DNA from: Phaeoceros laevis
Taxonomy: Eukaryota; Anthocerotophyta; Anthocerotopsida; Notothyladales
Assembly (NCBI GenBank): GCA_049999765.1
Contig: JBNGIQ010008849.1
Coordinates: 30,758-77,548 of the forward strand
DNA length: 46,791 bases
Direction: 5' to 3'
Positions within the stretch are counted from its first letter, which is position 1, and every line of letters starts with the position of its first letter. A program made the position numbers and the translations under genes. This document shows, piece by piece, positions 21,252 to 31,888 of this stretch. The notes beneath the pieces were generated by a model. The model ran no database searches. It saw nothing but the letters and a program-made list of their open reading frames with translations, and was not told where the DNA came from.

Positions 21252-24131
21252 ATGCTTCGCAAGTGCAGACTGGTCTTAGGTCTCCTTGCCCTGCTCTCCG
21301 TATGCCGGTCAGGCGAACCGCTTTCTCCAGACGGTAATCACATCAGTGCCAACTCCCATGCGGGTTTTGCAGGTTTTCTGAGTCGGGGCACTGTGGACCT
21401 CTTAAGATCCCGTTGCACAGGAAACGCATATGCCGGCTACAAGTTTTGTGCTTCAGCTAAAAAAATGATCCCCACAGGTAAGGCACTTCTCGCCTTCAAG
21501 AAGAGGGTGGAGGATCCCAGACACGTTTTGGACGATTGGGATGGTGACGACGATTTACCTTGCGATTGGTTCGGGGTAACTTGCGACGACAGCGAAGAAA
21601 GGAGGGTGACCATTTTGTGAGTAGCGCCTCATTGTGAAGCTGTTTTATTTCTGTTGTCTCCGTTGCACGCCTGGCTTATCTCTTACTCTGTGCTGGACTT
21701 GCAGAAATGTCCCCAGATCGCGCTTGAGTGGCAGCATAGCGCCTGAGCTTGGGCAACTCTCCGAACTTCGGCGATTGTGAGATACTTAACGTTACTCAAG
21801 TTGACGTCCTGCCGTTTTCGAAGGTTGTGGCTTAAAACTATGTTGACTGACTGTATATTATCACGGCAGAGGACTACATTTCAACAATTTGACTGGGATA
21901 ATACCTCCTCAGATTGTCGGCTGTATACTACTTCGTGCAATGTGAGCATTTGTTGCCTTGCTCTTGACTGTGTCACTTATCCTTGACTGCTTTTGCTGCT
22001 AGGCCTGACGGTCCACATTATGTGGTGCAGGCCCTATTCCATTTTGTAGTTAAGAGTTGGAAATGTGCTCGTTTTTTGAAAAGTGAATGTCAGCAGGTAT
22101 TTGCATCACAACCTTTTGTCAGGAGCTATACCAGCCGCCTTGGGAAATCTCATGAATCTTCAGAGGCTGTACGTAGCTTCTTAACTCACAATTTGATGTA
22201 GAACGAGCTCACAGCACCAGCTCTGGAAAGCTAATTCTATTCGAAGATTCTTGCAGGAATTTGTCTGAGAACCTACTATCTGGACCTATACCAAGTAATG
22301 GGAGCATGATGCTGTTTTCAGCAGACTCGTGAGTACTCTTTCACTTTTCCGTTAGGCTTACCAACATGGAGAAGTTCAATAACCTGTTAACTCCTCTTCA
22401 ATAATAGGTTTCTGGGAAATGCCAACTTGTGTGGAGCTGTCCTATTTGCACCTTGTATATACTCGCCCATGCTTGGTGGAGCCCCAGCACCTGGACCAAC
22501 ACCTATGAAGATATCAAGTGAGAACCTACTCCTGGACAGAACTTGTACTTCTACTCTGCTTATTGTCTGTTGTGACGCCCAGCGGAGGCACCCCCGCTGT
22601 GACCACAAGTTGCGTAAGTTTGAGGTTGGACTCTGGCAGGTCTGGGCGCCTTAAAAATAGCTGCAATAGCTGTTGGTTGCTTCCTTTTCCTCAAGTTTAT
22701 ATGCGGCCTTTACTTCGTAAGGAAGTGGTCGAGAAGAAATGAGGAACATGAGGTACATCTTGGATCAGGTCAGCAGTTGATCCCTTATCCTTAAGCCTCG
22801 AAGACTTTCCATGTCTGTGATATTCAAACATACGGGATGTAATGCAACCTGCCTCTTTCACTCGTCATGCCTGTTTTTTGTTACTTCGTCGTTACTGTGA
22901 TTGCAGGCGGAAAGCTTGTTATTTTTCAAGCAGGATCGACTGTACCCTCCTCGAAAGAAATCTTACGTTGTATAGGTAAATTGAGATCGAAGCATGTGAT
23001 TGGAGAAGGAGGGTATGGGGTTGTGTATAAGCTCCATCTTCGAGACGATACTCAGCTAGCAGTGAAGAAGCTCAAGCAGTGCCTAGAATCTGTGCGGGGC
23101 TTTGAGAGTGAGCTGGAAACGCTTGGTACCATCAAACACCGCAACCTCGTGAGACTCCGTGGATTCTGCACAGCTGAAAATGTAAAATTACTCATCTACG
23201 ACTTTGTCCCTAATGGCAACTTGGATCAACTGCTTCATGGTAAGGCACCGTGCACTTCTCAGCGTGGCTGTTGTTGTGCCAGAATGGTTGCATCTTTAGT
23301 GGAAGTCTCCCTGTGGTCTGATCCCGTAACCTGCCTGCAGTTTACTCCCCAGAGCTGAAGCATGTCCCCTGGGTGAGCAGGTTGAAAATCGCGTTGGGGG
23401 TTGCCCGTGGCTTGGCATATCTCCACCATGGTTGCAACCCTAGGATTATACACCGAGATATTTCGGCCAGTAACATCCTATTAGATGAGGAATTTGAGCC
23501 TCATTTATCAGATTTCGGGCTTGCAAAATTGATCGGTCTGTACGAGTCTCATCTTTCTGTTACAGTTGGAGGAACGTTTGGTTATGTTGCTCCAGGTATT
23601 TGGACTACTGGCCCTCACAATTCTACTGCAATTGTACTTGAGGAAGTTGTGGTGCAAGAAAGTTGAGTGCGGTGGTGTGGTTTGCAGAGTATGCCCAAAC
23701 AGGAAGGGCCACCGAAAAAATTGACGTCTACAGTTACGGGGTAGTGTTGCTCGAGCTCCTGACCAGAAGGCGGCCCAGTGATCCAGGGATTCCTGATCGC
23801 GACTTGAGTCTGGCTGGTTGGGTGAGACGCAACGCATCATGTGACCTCCTCCCCTGAACATCCTGCTTCTTAATCTGACCACGAGGTCTAAGCTTCACGA
23901 TTTTGTCGGCAGGTCCACCAGCAAGAAAAATATGAACAACAATCAGACGTTCTCGACATCTACTTGAAGGATTCAGCTCCACGGAATCAGGTAGATGCTG
24001 TTTTGGATCTGGCATGTAGCTGTGTGTCAAGGGTGCCAAATGATCGGCCTTCCATGGACAAAATCGTGGAGCGCCTTGAGCTGATCCAGTCTTGGGTCGT
24101 TGAGCCCATGTCCAAAGGTGTATGCGTGTAA
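21252..24131 (+). CDS. FEI-like leucine-rich-repeat receptor kinase, short ectodomain
   Basis: Twelve exons join in phase to about 562 residues: 21252-21333, 21478-21616, 21705-21776, 21870-21941, 22097-22168, 22257-22328, 22408-22517, 22640-22768, 22907-23239, 23341-23595, 23688-23821, 23913-24131. Exon 1 encodes a signal peptide ([18 protein letters not shown]). Exon 2 encodes the LRR N-terminal cap with [13 protein letters not shown] and the paired-Cys segment [13 protein letters not shown]. Exons 3-6 are each exactly 72 nt and phase 2, one LRR apiece. A membrane segment ([20 protein letters not shown]) precedes the kinase. Kinase landmarks are [35 protein letters not shown] and APEYAQTG, so it is nearly intact; the usual Lys of HRDxKxxN is Ser. 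FEI kinases act in cell-wall signalling in Arabidopsis; assignment here rests on architecture and the [17 protein letters not shown] juxtamembrane. Confidence 0.9.
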
Positions 24132-25340
24132 AAAGCTGTGGAGTGCGTTAGACCATCTGAGAGGGCTTCTGGGTAAGAATTTGTCTTACCGAGCAATCCT
24201 CCCGTCATGGCCTGATTGAGTGTAAATGGAAGAAACTTCATACTTCTCGCCGTACTGAAGTGTGGCTTGGAGCGGCATACTCGACACAATTTGTACTTCA
24301 TTTTTGTTGGGCACGGCCTCGTTTGACTCCTCTTGCCACACTGGGGTAGTACAGAGCATACCAAGGAGAGTTTTGCCCTGCCAAGGAGGGTAACATTGTC
24401 AACAAAGTTCCTTCCGCTTGGAAAGGCCTTGCCTTACGTCGTCTGGTGAATTGATTGCATCATTGCCCCGTCCAATCCAATGACAATGTGAGTTTGTTGT
24501 TTCCATGCAATAGTCTGAAACTCTGGAAGCCTGCTGGACACTAATTTGTAAAGGCCAGAGAGACCTTACTGCCGCAGGTACTTTTTGTGCGAATGCAGGC
24601 ATCCGCAAACTGTGCTGCCTTCATCCGAGTAGGGTTTGCGGATGTTGGGGAGATGCCTGGCCGGTCTCATAGGTTGGTTCGGCACGTGGCTGTAGGTCAC
24701 GGGGTATAAAGTCACAAAGGGTACATCCGACTCCATCACCATTGATGGTTTTAGAAGGAAATCGTTCCTGGCGGGCACCATAAATAGACTTCCACCTTAA
24801 GATTCAATTTGCTTATTTCATTCATGCGGTAAACAGCTTTCGGAATGGATCCAGCATACTGAATGACAGGCAGCCAAGTGAATGATTAGCATGTGCTGAG
24901 AGGATATAAATTCTGGGGGAGGACAGTGATCAGCAAACTCGACTGCGAAGGACATCTTCATGGTATTGGAATCCGGGGCTTTGCCCAACCATTGTGATAT
25001 CAGCGTCCGCCGGCAATTTGGCAAACAGCAAGTATACTACAGCCCTGTTGCTTTCAATGACACACTTCCGCCTGTGAAGAAGTGAGTCCAACAAACCACC
25101 TCGTGAATGAGTGGGCATAAGCCAAAACCAACCGAGTCGAGGAAACAGTAGCCAAAAGTCACCAAAAGATGCGATATACAACCGCAACCTATGTTACACT
25201 TGGTGGCGGAAGGTTGCTATGAGTCTGCAGATCGTGTGGTTCATTCCTCCAAGCAGGATCGCAGAACCCTCAACCCTGTACAAGCCAGGAACAAGCTAGA
25301 AGCTGGTGCGAGGAAGTGAAGACGTACCCGCGCCGGGTTC
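24132..25340. other. convergent spacer, receptor kinase / HSP20-like gene
   Basis: The flanking genes end toward each other, so both 3' UTRs should lie here. I see no supportable exon, tRNA or strong repeat in about 1.2 kb. Confidence 0.45.
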
Positions 25341-26075
25341 TCACTCGGCGATCGAACTCAATGCAGCCCCTTCGTCCTTAACCTGGACATCACCTTCGGC
25401 ACCTGAATCCGGTTGGAGCATGGATTTGGGGCCCTTCAAGTCTATTCTCGAGTCTGGTGTCCCTGCTGCCGCTGCTGCTGATCCTGCAGTAGGAGAAGCG
25501 GCAGGACCGCCAGCATCTGGGCCTTCAGCGCCGATCTTGGGAGTTGTTGCGATGGGGACGGTGACAATCAAGCAGCCGTCCTCATATGTTGCAGTCGTCT
25601 TGCAGGGCAAAGTGTCGGGAGGCAATCGGAATCGCCACAGGTCGACTTCTAGGTCTTCTAAGGCTAGGGCCACATTCTCTGCTCCCCTGATCACTACCTT
25701 GGTTGCCCCAGGTACAATCTCGATCACCTCAGCCCTGACTTGGTCGGCCACCAGCCCCGACACTGGCACCGTAAACCTGTACTCCGCGTCGTCCTCTTCC
25801 ACATCTACCGATGCTTCCGCGTCCACTGGGAGCTCCAAAACCCTCCCAAAGAGATGAGGTAGCCGTTTCAACTTCTTGGCAGAAGCATTGAGAAGTCTGG
25901 AAAAGCTTCTACAATCGGGAGTAGCCCCGTGTTCCGAAAGCGGTAAAACCCTCTTCTTGACAGAAACTGGTTGGGTATCGGGTGCGGCGGCCATGACCGT
26001 CAGCTTGCTCTGAGCCACAACTGAGCATGCGTCTTGCAGGACAATCGCAATGATCGGACTGGACAGAGTTATCAT
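25341..26075 (-). CDS. alpha-crystallin-domain (HSP20-like) protein, intronless
   Basis: A single 244-residue frame. Residues about 92-177 have the beta-strand pattern of an alpha-crystallin domain: DVEEDDAEYRFTVPVSGL, VVIRGAENVAL, WRFRLPPDTLPCKTTATYED and the diagnostic GCLIVTVPIATTP. The N-terminus is hydrophobic (ITLSSPIIAIVLQDACSVV) and then basic; the tail after residue 178 is Ala/Pro/Gly-rich and acidic, with no obvious I/V-x-I/V oligomerisation motif beyond TVPIA. A second in-frame Met occurs at residue 28 (MAAAPDTQ), so the hydrophobic leader may or may not be translated. Plant genes of this type include small heat-shock chaperones and non-canonical ACD proteins; this one looks like the latter. 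Intron absence is common in the family. Expression and client range cannot be judged from sequence. Confidence 0.8.
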   Translation of the reverse strand: MITLSSPIIAIVLQDACSVVAQSKLTVMAAAPDTQPVSVKKRVLPLSEHGATPDCRSFSRLLNASAKKLKRLPHLFGRVLELPVDAEASVDVEEDDAEYRFTVPVSGLVADQVRAEVIEIVPGATKVVIRGAENVALALEDLEVDLWRFRLPPDTLPCKTTATYEDGCLIVTVPIATTPKIGAEGPDAGGPAASPTAGSAAAAAGTPDSRIDLKGPKSMLQPDSGAEGDVQVKDEGAALSSIAE

Positions 26076-26656
26076 CTATGGTATGTGCAAAGAGCTGCTG
26101 TCAAAATCCTTCACCTGCAAACACTGCCAACCCGATGAAGACCAGGAAGCAGCCGAGCAAATTCTTCGCACACAAAGCTTGCATCAAGGCTAGCAATTCG
26201 TGGAACACTGGAACTTGCAGTAGAATGCTACCACGGCGGATCGTAGATGCGGAAGATCGGGCGCGGCCTCATCCGACATATAAAGAAAGATCACCGACTC
26301 TGGATGTGGAAGCAACTCACTGCGGTACAGGAAGGTTCGTGTGACCTAGTGGGTCGCTCAGTTCCGCAGTTGGCGGTGTCTGCCGGGATGAACGAACCAG
26401 AAGTGCGAACCTAGTGCCGCAACTTGCTGCCGGGATTTCTCTCAGAAAATCGAGACAGAGGAGTCGGCCCGTTTCCCTCTGCTTGTTCATCCCCACTTGC
26501 CCCCGCCCCAAGCAAGAGGCGTTGGAACTGGGCGAACTTCACCGGATAGCCACCTTGGGCGGGTGGGTCAGAGTTGGCATGACTTCAGATGATGCAAACT
26601 TGCGCAATCCCGTGTATTGTAAGACTTTCATCAGTCGAGAGGGCCAGCAGACACAT
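26076..26656. other. spacer between HSP20-like gene and iPGAM 3' end
   Basis: It should contain the HSP20-like promoter and the phosphoglycerate mutase 3' UTR. I found no perfect heat-shock element (alternating TTC/GAA with 2-base spacing) and no supportable exon. Confidence 0.45.
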
Positions 26657-29324
26657 TCAACTAGCCACCTCCAACAGGGAGGGCTCGTAGTTGCTTGGAG
26701 CCTCGAAGCCTAACAAGTTCATAATGGTTGCAGCCACATTTGCAAGCCCGGCAGTGGCTAAATCTTCCCGGAATCTAACTTCTGGTGGAAGGCCAGGGCC
26801 ACCTATAGCCACAGGAACCTGCAGCAGTGGGAAAGGGCGGCTGTTAGAGCACAGCAACGTCCGGGAGAATGAAAGGGTATGATACATGGGAAAGAAAGAA
26901 CCAACCGGCGCACATGTGTGCGATGTAAGTATTTGGGGGTTGCCTTGCTTGTCCAACAGGGGCTTTCCTGTTTTGGAGTTCCTCTTCACCATGTCCTCGG
27001 CGTTGCCATGATCAGCGGTAACCAGGTAGATGCCACCCACACTTTCGACAGCGTCCAGTACGATCTGCTAGCAGCAAGTGCCGAGAACGGTTGCTTGTTA
27101 TTCAGGCGTCCGTACAGTTGTAAACTTCATTCGCTTGCAAGCAACCGTACAGTTGTAAACTCCTATCGCAAGCAATGCTGGTAACAGCACAGGGAAGAGG
27201 TAGAGGAGTTGGAAGAACCTTCACTCCCTCGTCAACAGCTTCACAGCCAGCGACGGTTGCCTTCAAATCCCCGGTGTGACCAACCATATCGCTGTTGGCA
27301 AAGTTGACACGAACCTACGCAAACTCCAGGAACACTCGCATAATACTCGGCGGTACGACGAACAAGAAGTGTATTTCCGGTGTGTGACGGGGTAAAAATC
27401 ACACTGACAAGACGAAGGCAGTGAGGGTGTGCCCTTCACCGTAGGATTCATACCTGGTCGTACTTCTTGCTCAAAATGGCCTGGCGTGCCTCTTCGGCAA
27501 CTTGAGCAGCTCGCATTTGAGGTTTCTGGTTGAATGTGATTCCTTGGTCACTGGCAATCTCTTTGTAATCCTCGAACTCCTCACTGAACTTGCCAGCTCG
27601 ATTGCCGTTCCAGAAAAATGTGACGTGCCCGAATTTGACGGTTTCACTGGGACAGCGTGCACACAGTGACAAGACTTATCAGAACACATTCATCCTGCCA
27701 CAGCCACTATTGGGTGACACATAACCACAGGGTTGTAACAAGTGTCAGGCTGACTTCACACAGCTTCTACAATGCTAGCCCCGAGTCCAAAGCTTGAAAC
27801 AATCAAGACCTGCAAAGCGATGAAAAGGGAGCACGCATGATGATTATGACTGCAAACCTGCAAGCAAACGTCCTGATATTATTGTGCACCAAGTATTCGC
27901 CCGATGTCCGTTCAATCTCTGGCGGAGCTACCAAGTAGTGCTTTGGCAGCTTCAACTCCCCATCATACTGCAGCATTCCTGCATACCTGATTTTGGGAAA
28001 TCTAACTCTATCGAAGTAATGAAAGTCGTCGTACTCCAGGGCTTTAGCCAACATGATCATCCTGTCTGCCCGAAAGTTGAAGGTAACTACAGCATCCCCA
28101 TCTTCTACTGCTCCGACAGGTCTGTTGTATGCGTCAACTATGACAAAAGGAGGTAGATACTGGTCACTGCCTTTTTCTTCACTCCTAAGCTTCCGGACGG
28201 CGTCCAAGGCACTTGTGAACTTGTAAGGCGCCTCCCCCAGCACGTGGGCCTCCCAACCTCTTTTGACCACATTCCAATCATTCTGGCCAGCAGGAAAGAA
28301 ACAAGACATGTATGTACATCAGGATTGAGAGTTCAAACACCCGTGCTGCTACCTTGAGACAAACCGTAACTAGTTGAGATGTGATTTCAACAGTGGCCAC
28401 CTCATAGCGATCCATGGTAACATGCATGCGGCCTCCCCCAGAGGCAATCAATGCATCGATTCCATTCGTGCGCAGGTCCTTCAAATCCATCTCCAGCTGC
28501 TCAACAAACTCGATGCTGCTACCATCCAACACATCCCTACCGTCTGTGAGGATGTGCACCCGAACTTTTCTTGCACCATTGGCAGCAGCTCCTTTAAGAA
28601 GGCCCTGGAAGTCGTGCATTTGAAGGAAAGCCATGGGTGCGCGGTCATGAGCTAACCAGTAGACATCCAGCATGAAGAGACTCCCCATAAATGCCAAGGG
28701 CAGATTGCATGTCTACATACCTGTAGCTGATCATAGCGCGAATGCACTCCTCCATTACTCAACAACCCAATCAAGTGCAAGGTGCCTTCAGGAAATGCTT
28801 GGCAGATGTATTTGTATCCCTCGCCCTCAAACAGCTTGCCAGAAGCAATCGCCGAGTCCACCAGGCTTGCTCTGTATTCACGAATGCCAACCGTGAAGCT
28901 GGAGACCAAGTGTCTATGTGAGCACCACTTTCAAAAAGAAACACAAACCCACCCTTGCTGGTAGATACGGCCCGCACCAAGCGCATTGTGCCCTACCTCG
29001 CTGTTCCCCATGTCATCCTCTGAGGGCAGACCAACAGCAGGCCCGTGCGCTGTGATGGTCCGCCAGCGATACGGTTTCCCCTGGGGGCAATTCACAACCA
29101 CGTGTATGGATTCAGTTGTGAAACACTCATCATACTATGGGACTAGCAGCCAGCAGACGGGATCACACCTTCTTGAGAGAATCCATGGTGGGGGTGGAGG
29201 CGACATGAATGGCGTTGTATTGATCGGCGATCTGCTCACCCCAGCCATCCAAGATAACCACAGCCAGGCCGGGGCTCTTCTTCAGCTGAGGATGCTGCCG
29301 CAACGTCCAGTCCGTTTGAGCCAT
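26657..29324 (-). CDS. iPGAM: 2,3-bisphosphoglycerate-independent phosphoglycerate mutase
   Basis: Nine exons join in phase to about 558 residues, essentially the family length: 29324-29169, 29080-28953, 28871-28721, 28604-28401, 28282-27858, 27646-27454, 27314-27219, 27067-26906, 26818-26657. It interconverts 3- and 2-phosphoglycerate in cytosolic glycolysis without a bisphosphoglycerate cofactor. Metal-site and phosphoserine motifs of the alkaline-phosphatase-like fold are visible: VVILDGWGE near the N-terminus, the nucleophile segment [17 protein letters not shown] (Ser), [30 protein letters not shown] and [10 protein letters not shown]. The C-terminus ends [20 protein letters not shown]. 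The chosen ATG gives MAQTDWTL; another in-frame ATG lies five codons upstream (29339). The acceptor at 27068/27067 could shift by one codon. Confidence 0.97.
27110..27174. repeat. short direct repeat inside an iPGAM intron
   Basis: ccgtacagttgtaaact followed by a tcgc..aagcaa tail occurs at 27110 and again at 27145, within the intron between the exons 27314-27219 and 27067-26906. Confidence 0.75.
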
Positions 29325-30262
29325 GGCAGATTGCAGCATTGTCTTGGACACCAGGAGCTTTTGCAGGACTCACGAGTTGAGGTAGCTGCAACTTGCTAGA
29401 CACACACGACTTCAGGTCCGATTTCCAGGGTTCCAGGTGCCGCTCTGTAGGAGGCTTGCCACTTGCGTCGCGCTTAAAGCGCCACCTTGCGAGTACGTGG
29501 AATGTCGGCGTTCACACGGCCATGGAGAATGGTTTTGAGGACGCCATGCTAAATAAGAAATATCGCCGCTATAGCCTAATAGCCTAATATAAAAACCATA
29601 TATTTTGATATCAAACAAGCGCATGCCATCACGAAGTAACATGGGGACTGGACCATTCATGGATGACAGCTCTACGGAACATAGGTTCTATTGAAACCTG
29701 ACGTGCATGCATTGCAACCGGCCAACTGCTGACTAGTCCGAAAGAAGTCGTGCTCACAGAATACTACAGAACAGCAATTTGCTGATTGATTGTATCTCCT
29801 TAGTTGCCACTGCACTACATAAATTTGCGACCAGTTGGTTAACTGAATGATCAGCACATGTCAGAAAGCTGGTCACTGGCTCAAAAGATCAGAGGTTGCC
29901 AGGGAAATCTTCCATGTGCACAAACCAAGTTCAGTTCCAACCTGGGTACCCAACACAATTTACAAGTACATCATTACCTATTGCTCAAATTGGAGTAGTT
30001 ACCCATGCTGCACAACGTTAAAGCGTTCACTTGGGGTTGCGGCCCCTCACTTGTGACAACTTGTCCATCCTGGGTGATCTTCTGACTCCAGTTGACGCAA
30101 GTCACCATTTGATCAGCATACACATTTGGAGGTCAAATAGTTTGTGCGGAAGTCATGAAGCTGCTATGCGGATTGATCAAGTCGCAGCCGTCTGATGTCG
30201 TGCACAGTCCTGGATGTAGGACTAGTCTAAATGGGCCTGCCACTTAATCATTTAACGACACA
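29325..30262. other. spacer: iPGAM promoter side and SANT-gene 3' side
   Basis: Both neighbours are on the minus strand. The part next to 29325 should hold the iPGAM promoter and 5' UTR; the part next to 30262 the 3' UTR of the upstream gene. No exon or repeat worth listing was seen. Confidence 0.45.
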
Positions 30263-31534
30263 TTACCCTTTCCCTAGCAGGTGATTGCAAAAGGAGAGGT
30301 GGTCGCATCGCCATTCCTTGAACCTCTTGTCACCTGGATTGGCCCTTCTGCTGTGCTGCCGCTTGGAGTATTTGCACAGCTCGTACCGCCACTTGGCTTG
30401 GAGTTTGCTAGGCGATATTGCTGGAGGAAACTTCGTCGCTTCATACACTGCTTTCCAGAATGCCAAAGAAGGACCCTGATCCGCGAACCAAACACTTAAC
30501 ACCTTCTTTACAGCCTTGGCCAAGCACAACATCTCCGCCCTGGAGAACTGGTGTCTCGTTCTTAACCTTTCCTTCTGCTCGAGGACCTGTATGTCCTGAG
30601 GCCAACGGGAGCGGATTTCTGCATTTATTATTTCCACCGCTTGTTCAAAGCGACCTACGTCAGCGGCAAAGTCCTTAATGGCTTGTTCAAGGCTTGCTGT
30701 GGAGTTTCTGTGGAAGCCTCCTGTTTCGCCACTGCCTTGTCTGGGATATGATTCGGGCATCTTGATGTTTTGTCTTTCCTCATCGGAGGACTGTAGACTC
30801 AAATCTGGAGACAAATTCAGTACCTCGCAAGACGCTTCCAAGTATGTGCCATCGACCTGCACAGGTCCTCCAAACTCAACGTCTTGGAGGTGCTGATCGA
30901 AATCGGAAGAATTGGACCTCGTGGAAGGGCAACTATGTGACTCAGGAATAGGGATTCTAGCGAGCTCCGGATCTGTCATCAGGATCTTCTTAGATGTGTC
31001 ATCCTCGGTTGAAATGCCGCCGTCCGGGTCCGAGGGACCAGGTTGACTGGTATACATATATGGAGCCCTCCTCAAACTCTGCTGCTGGAAGCTGAATGAG
31101 GCAATACGCTGGTGGAGTTCGCAGCCGGATGCCTCGAGATGCTGAAGAATACTTGCTCCATCCTCACCCCATGCATGATAGATCTGAGAATCCACTCCTG
31201 GAATGTCACTACCATAAGCAAAGCCAGAAATTTTGAGACGCTGCCGCGACCAGGAAATATTTGATTTCGCTTCAGCTAGTGTCTGAAGATCATCTCCGGC
31301 ATAAGAAGAATCAACCTGGACCTCAGAATTGTGTGTGCCTGCCTCCACCAGAATATGGTCAATTCCCCTTGGGCTAAGAGCAGGGCTTAGATCCTGAGTC
31401 ACCGGAATCATAAATCCAGGAGATGAACTGAGGAAAACCGATTTCCCTCCAGCGGGGCACATGCCTGCAGTGTCCCACGAGTCTGCCGGAGAAGCAGCCA
31501 ACGTCGCACAATCATCAGCTAGGTAGAACTCCAT
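30263..31534 (-). CDS. uncharacterised protein with C-terminal SANT/Myb-like domain
   Basis: A single intronless frame of about 423 residues from the ATG at 31534; the frame stays open upstream without an ATG. The first 280 residues are low in recognisable structure, Ser/Pro/Asp-rich and probably disordered. Around residues 290-320 there is a Glu/Lys-rich helix-forming stretch. Residues about 330-392 read FSRAEMLCLAKAVKKV, then AFWKAVYEATKFPPAISPSK and LQAKWRYELCKYSKRQ, the three-helix spacing with conserved Trp residues typical of SANT/Myb-like DNA- or histone-tail-binding modules. A basic tail follows. I do not recognise the family. A chromatin or transcription role is inferred only from the fold-like pattern. 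It is transcribed divergently from the large basic protein at 31889-35833. Confidence 0.7.
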   Translation of the reverse strand: MEFYLADDCATLAASPADSWDTAGMCPAGGKSVFLSSSPGFMIPVTQDLSPALSPRGIDHILVEAGTHNSEVQVDSSYAGDDLQTLAEAKSNISWSRQRLKISGFAYGSDIPGVDSQIYHAWGEDGASILQHLEASGCELHQRIASFSFQQQSLRRAPYMYTSQPGPSDPDGGISTEDDTSKKILMTDPELARIPIPESHSCPSTRSNSSDFDQHLQDVEFGGPVQVDGTYLEASCEVLNLSPDLSLQSSDEERQNIKMPESYPRQGSGETGGFHRNSTASLEQAIKDFAADVGRFEQAVEIINAEIRSRWPQDIQVLEQKERLRTRHQFSRAEMLCLAKAVKKVLSVWFADQGPSLAFWKAVYEATKFPPAISPSKLQAKWRYELCKYSKRQHSRRANPGDKRFKEWRCDHLSFCNHLLGKG

Positions 31535-31888
31535 CTCAACCGCAGGAGACCTGGAGGGCAAAACCTCAACAACACTACCAGTTATGACCACTTTGGGCAA
31601 AACTGGCGTAACGTTAGCGCAACTGGCGGAAACCGTTCCAGTTCAAATTTCTTTGCCGCCGGTGGGCAACGCTTGCGATGGAGTAGGACATCGGCTATTT
31701 CCGTGCTGCCTGAGCTGCTGCCTGAGCTGCTGCCTGAGCTGCTGCCGACTCAGCCTACCCTTCCGCACATTGAAGGAGGGTGCTCCCAGCCCGTTCTGCC
31801 GCTCCTCTTGCTTGTTGAGCTCGGCATCTGCTGGAGGCGGCCGCGTCCTGCCTGCTGCCTCCTCCGCCCTGCCACCCCGTAGCTCAGC
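31535..31888. promoter_or_regulatory. probable bidirectional promoter
   Basis: Only about 350 bp separate the start codon of the SANT-like gene (-) from the first candidate start codon of the gene on the + strand. The segment is G/C-rich relative to its surroundings and includes a 12-bp triple repeat (31707-31742). Shared regulation is an inference from the head-to-head spacing. Confidence 0.45.
31707..31742 (+). repeat. 3 x 12-bp tandem repeat
   Basis: tgcctgagctgc is repeated three times without mismatch and followed by a partial copy. A frame across it would read Leu-Pro-Glu-Leu repeats, but nothing else supports coding here. Confidence 0.9.

Noticed and set aside
22083-22201. Apparent break in the LRR array, first suspected as a pseudogene lesion.
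   Set aside because: An acceptor at 22096/22097 gives an exact 72-nt phase-2 LRR exon, so the array is intact.
25306-25857. Long Ser/Ala/Thr-rich + strand frame opposite the HSP20-like gene.
   Set aside because: It is the antisense shadow of the alpha-crystallin frame, whose conserved strand motifs are on the minus strand.
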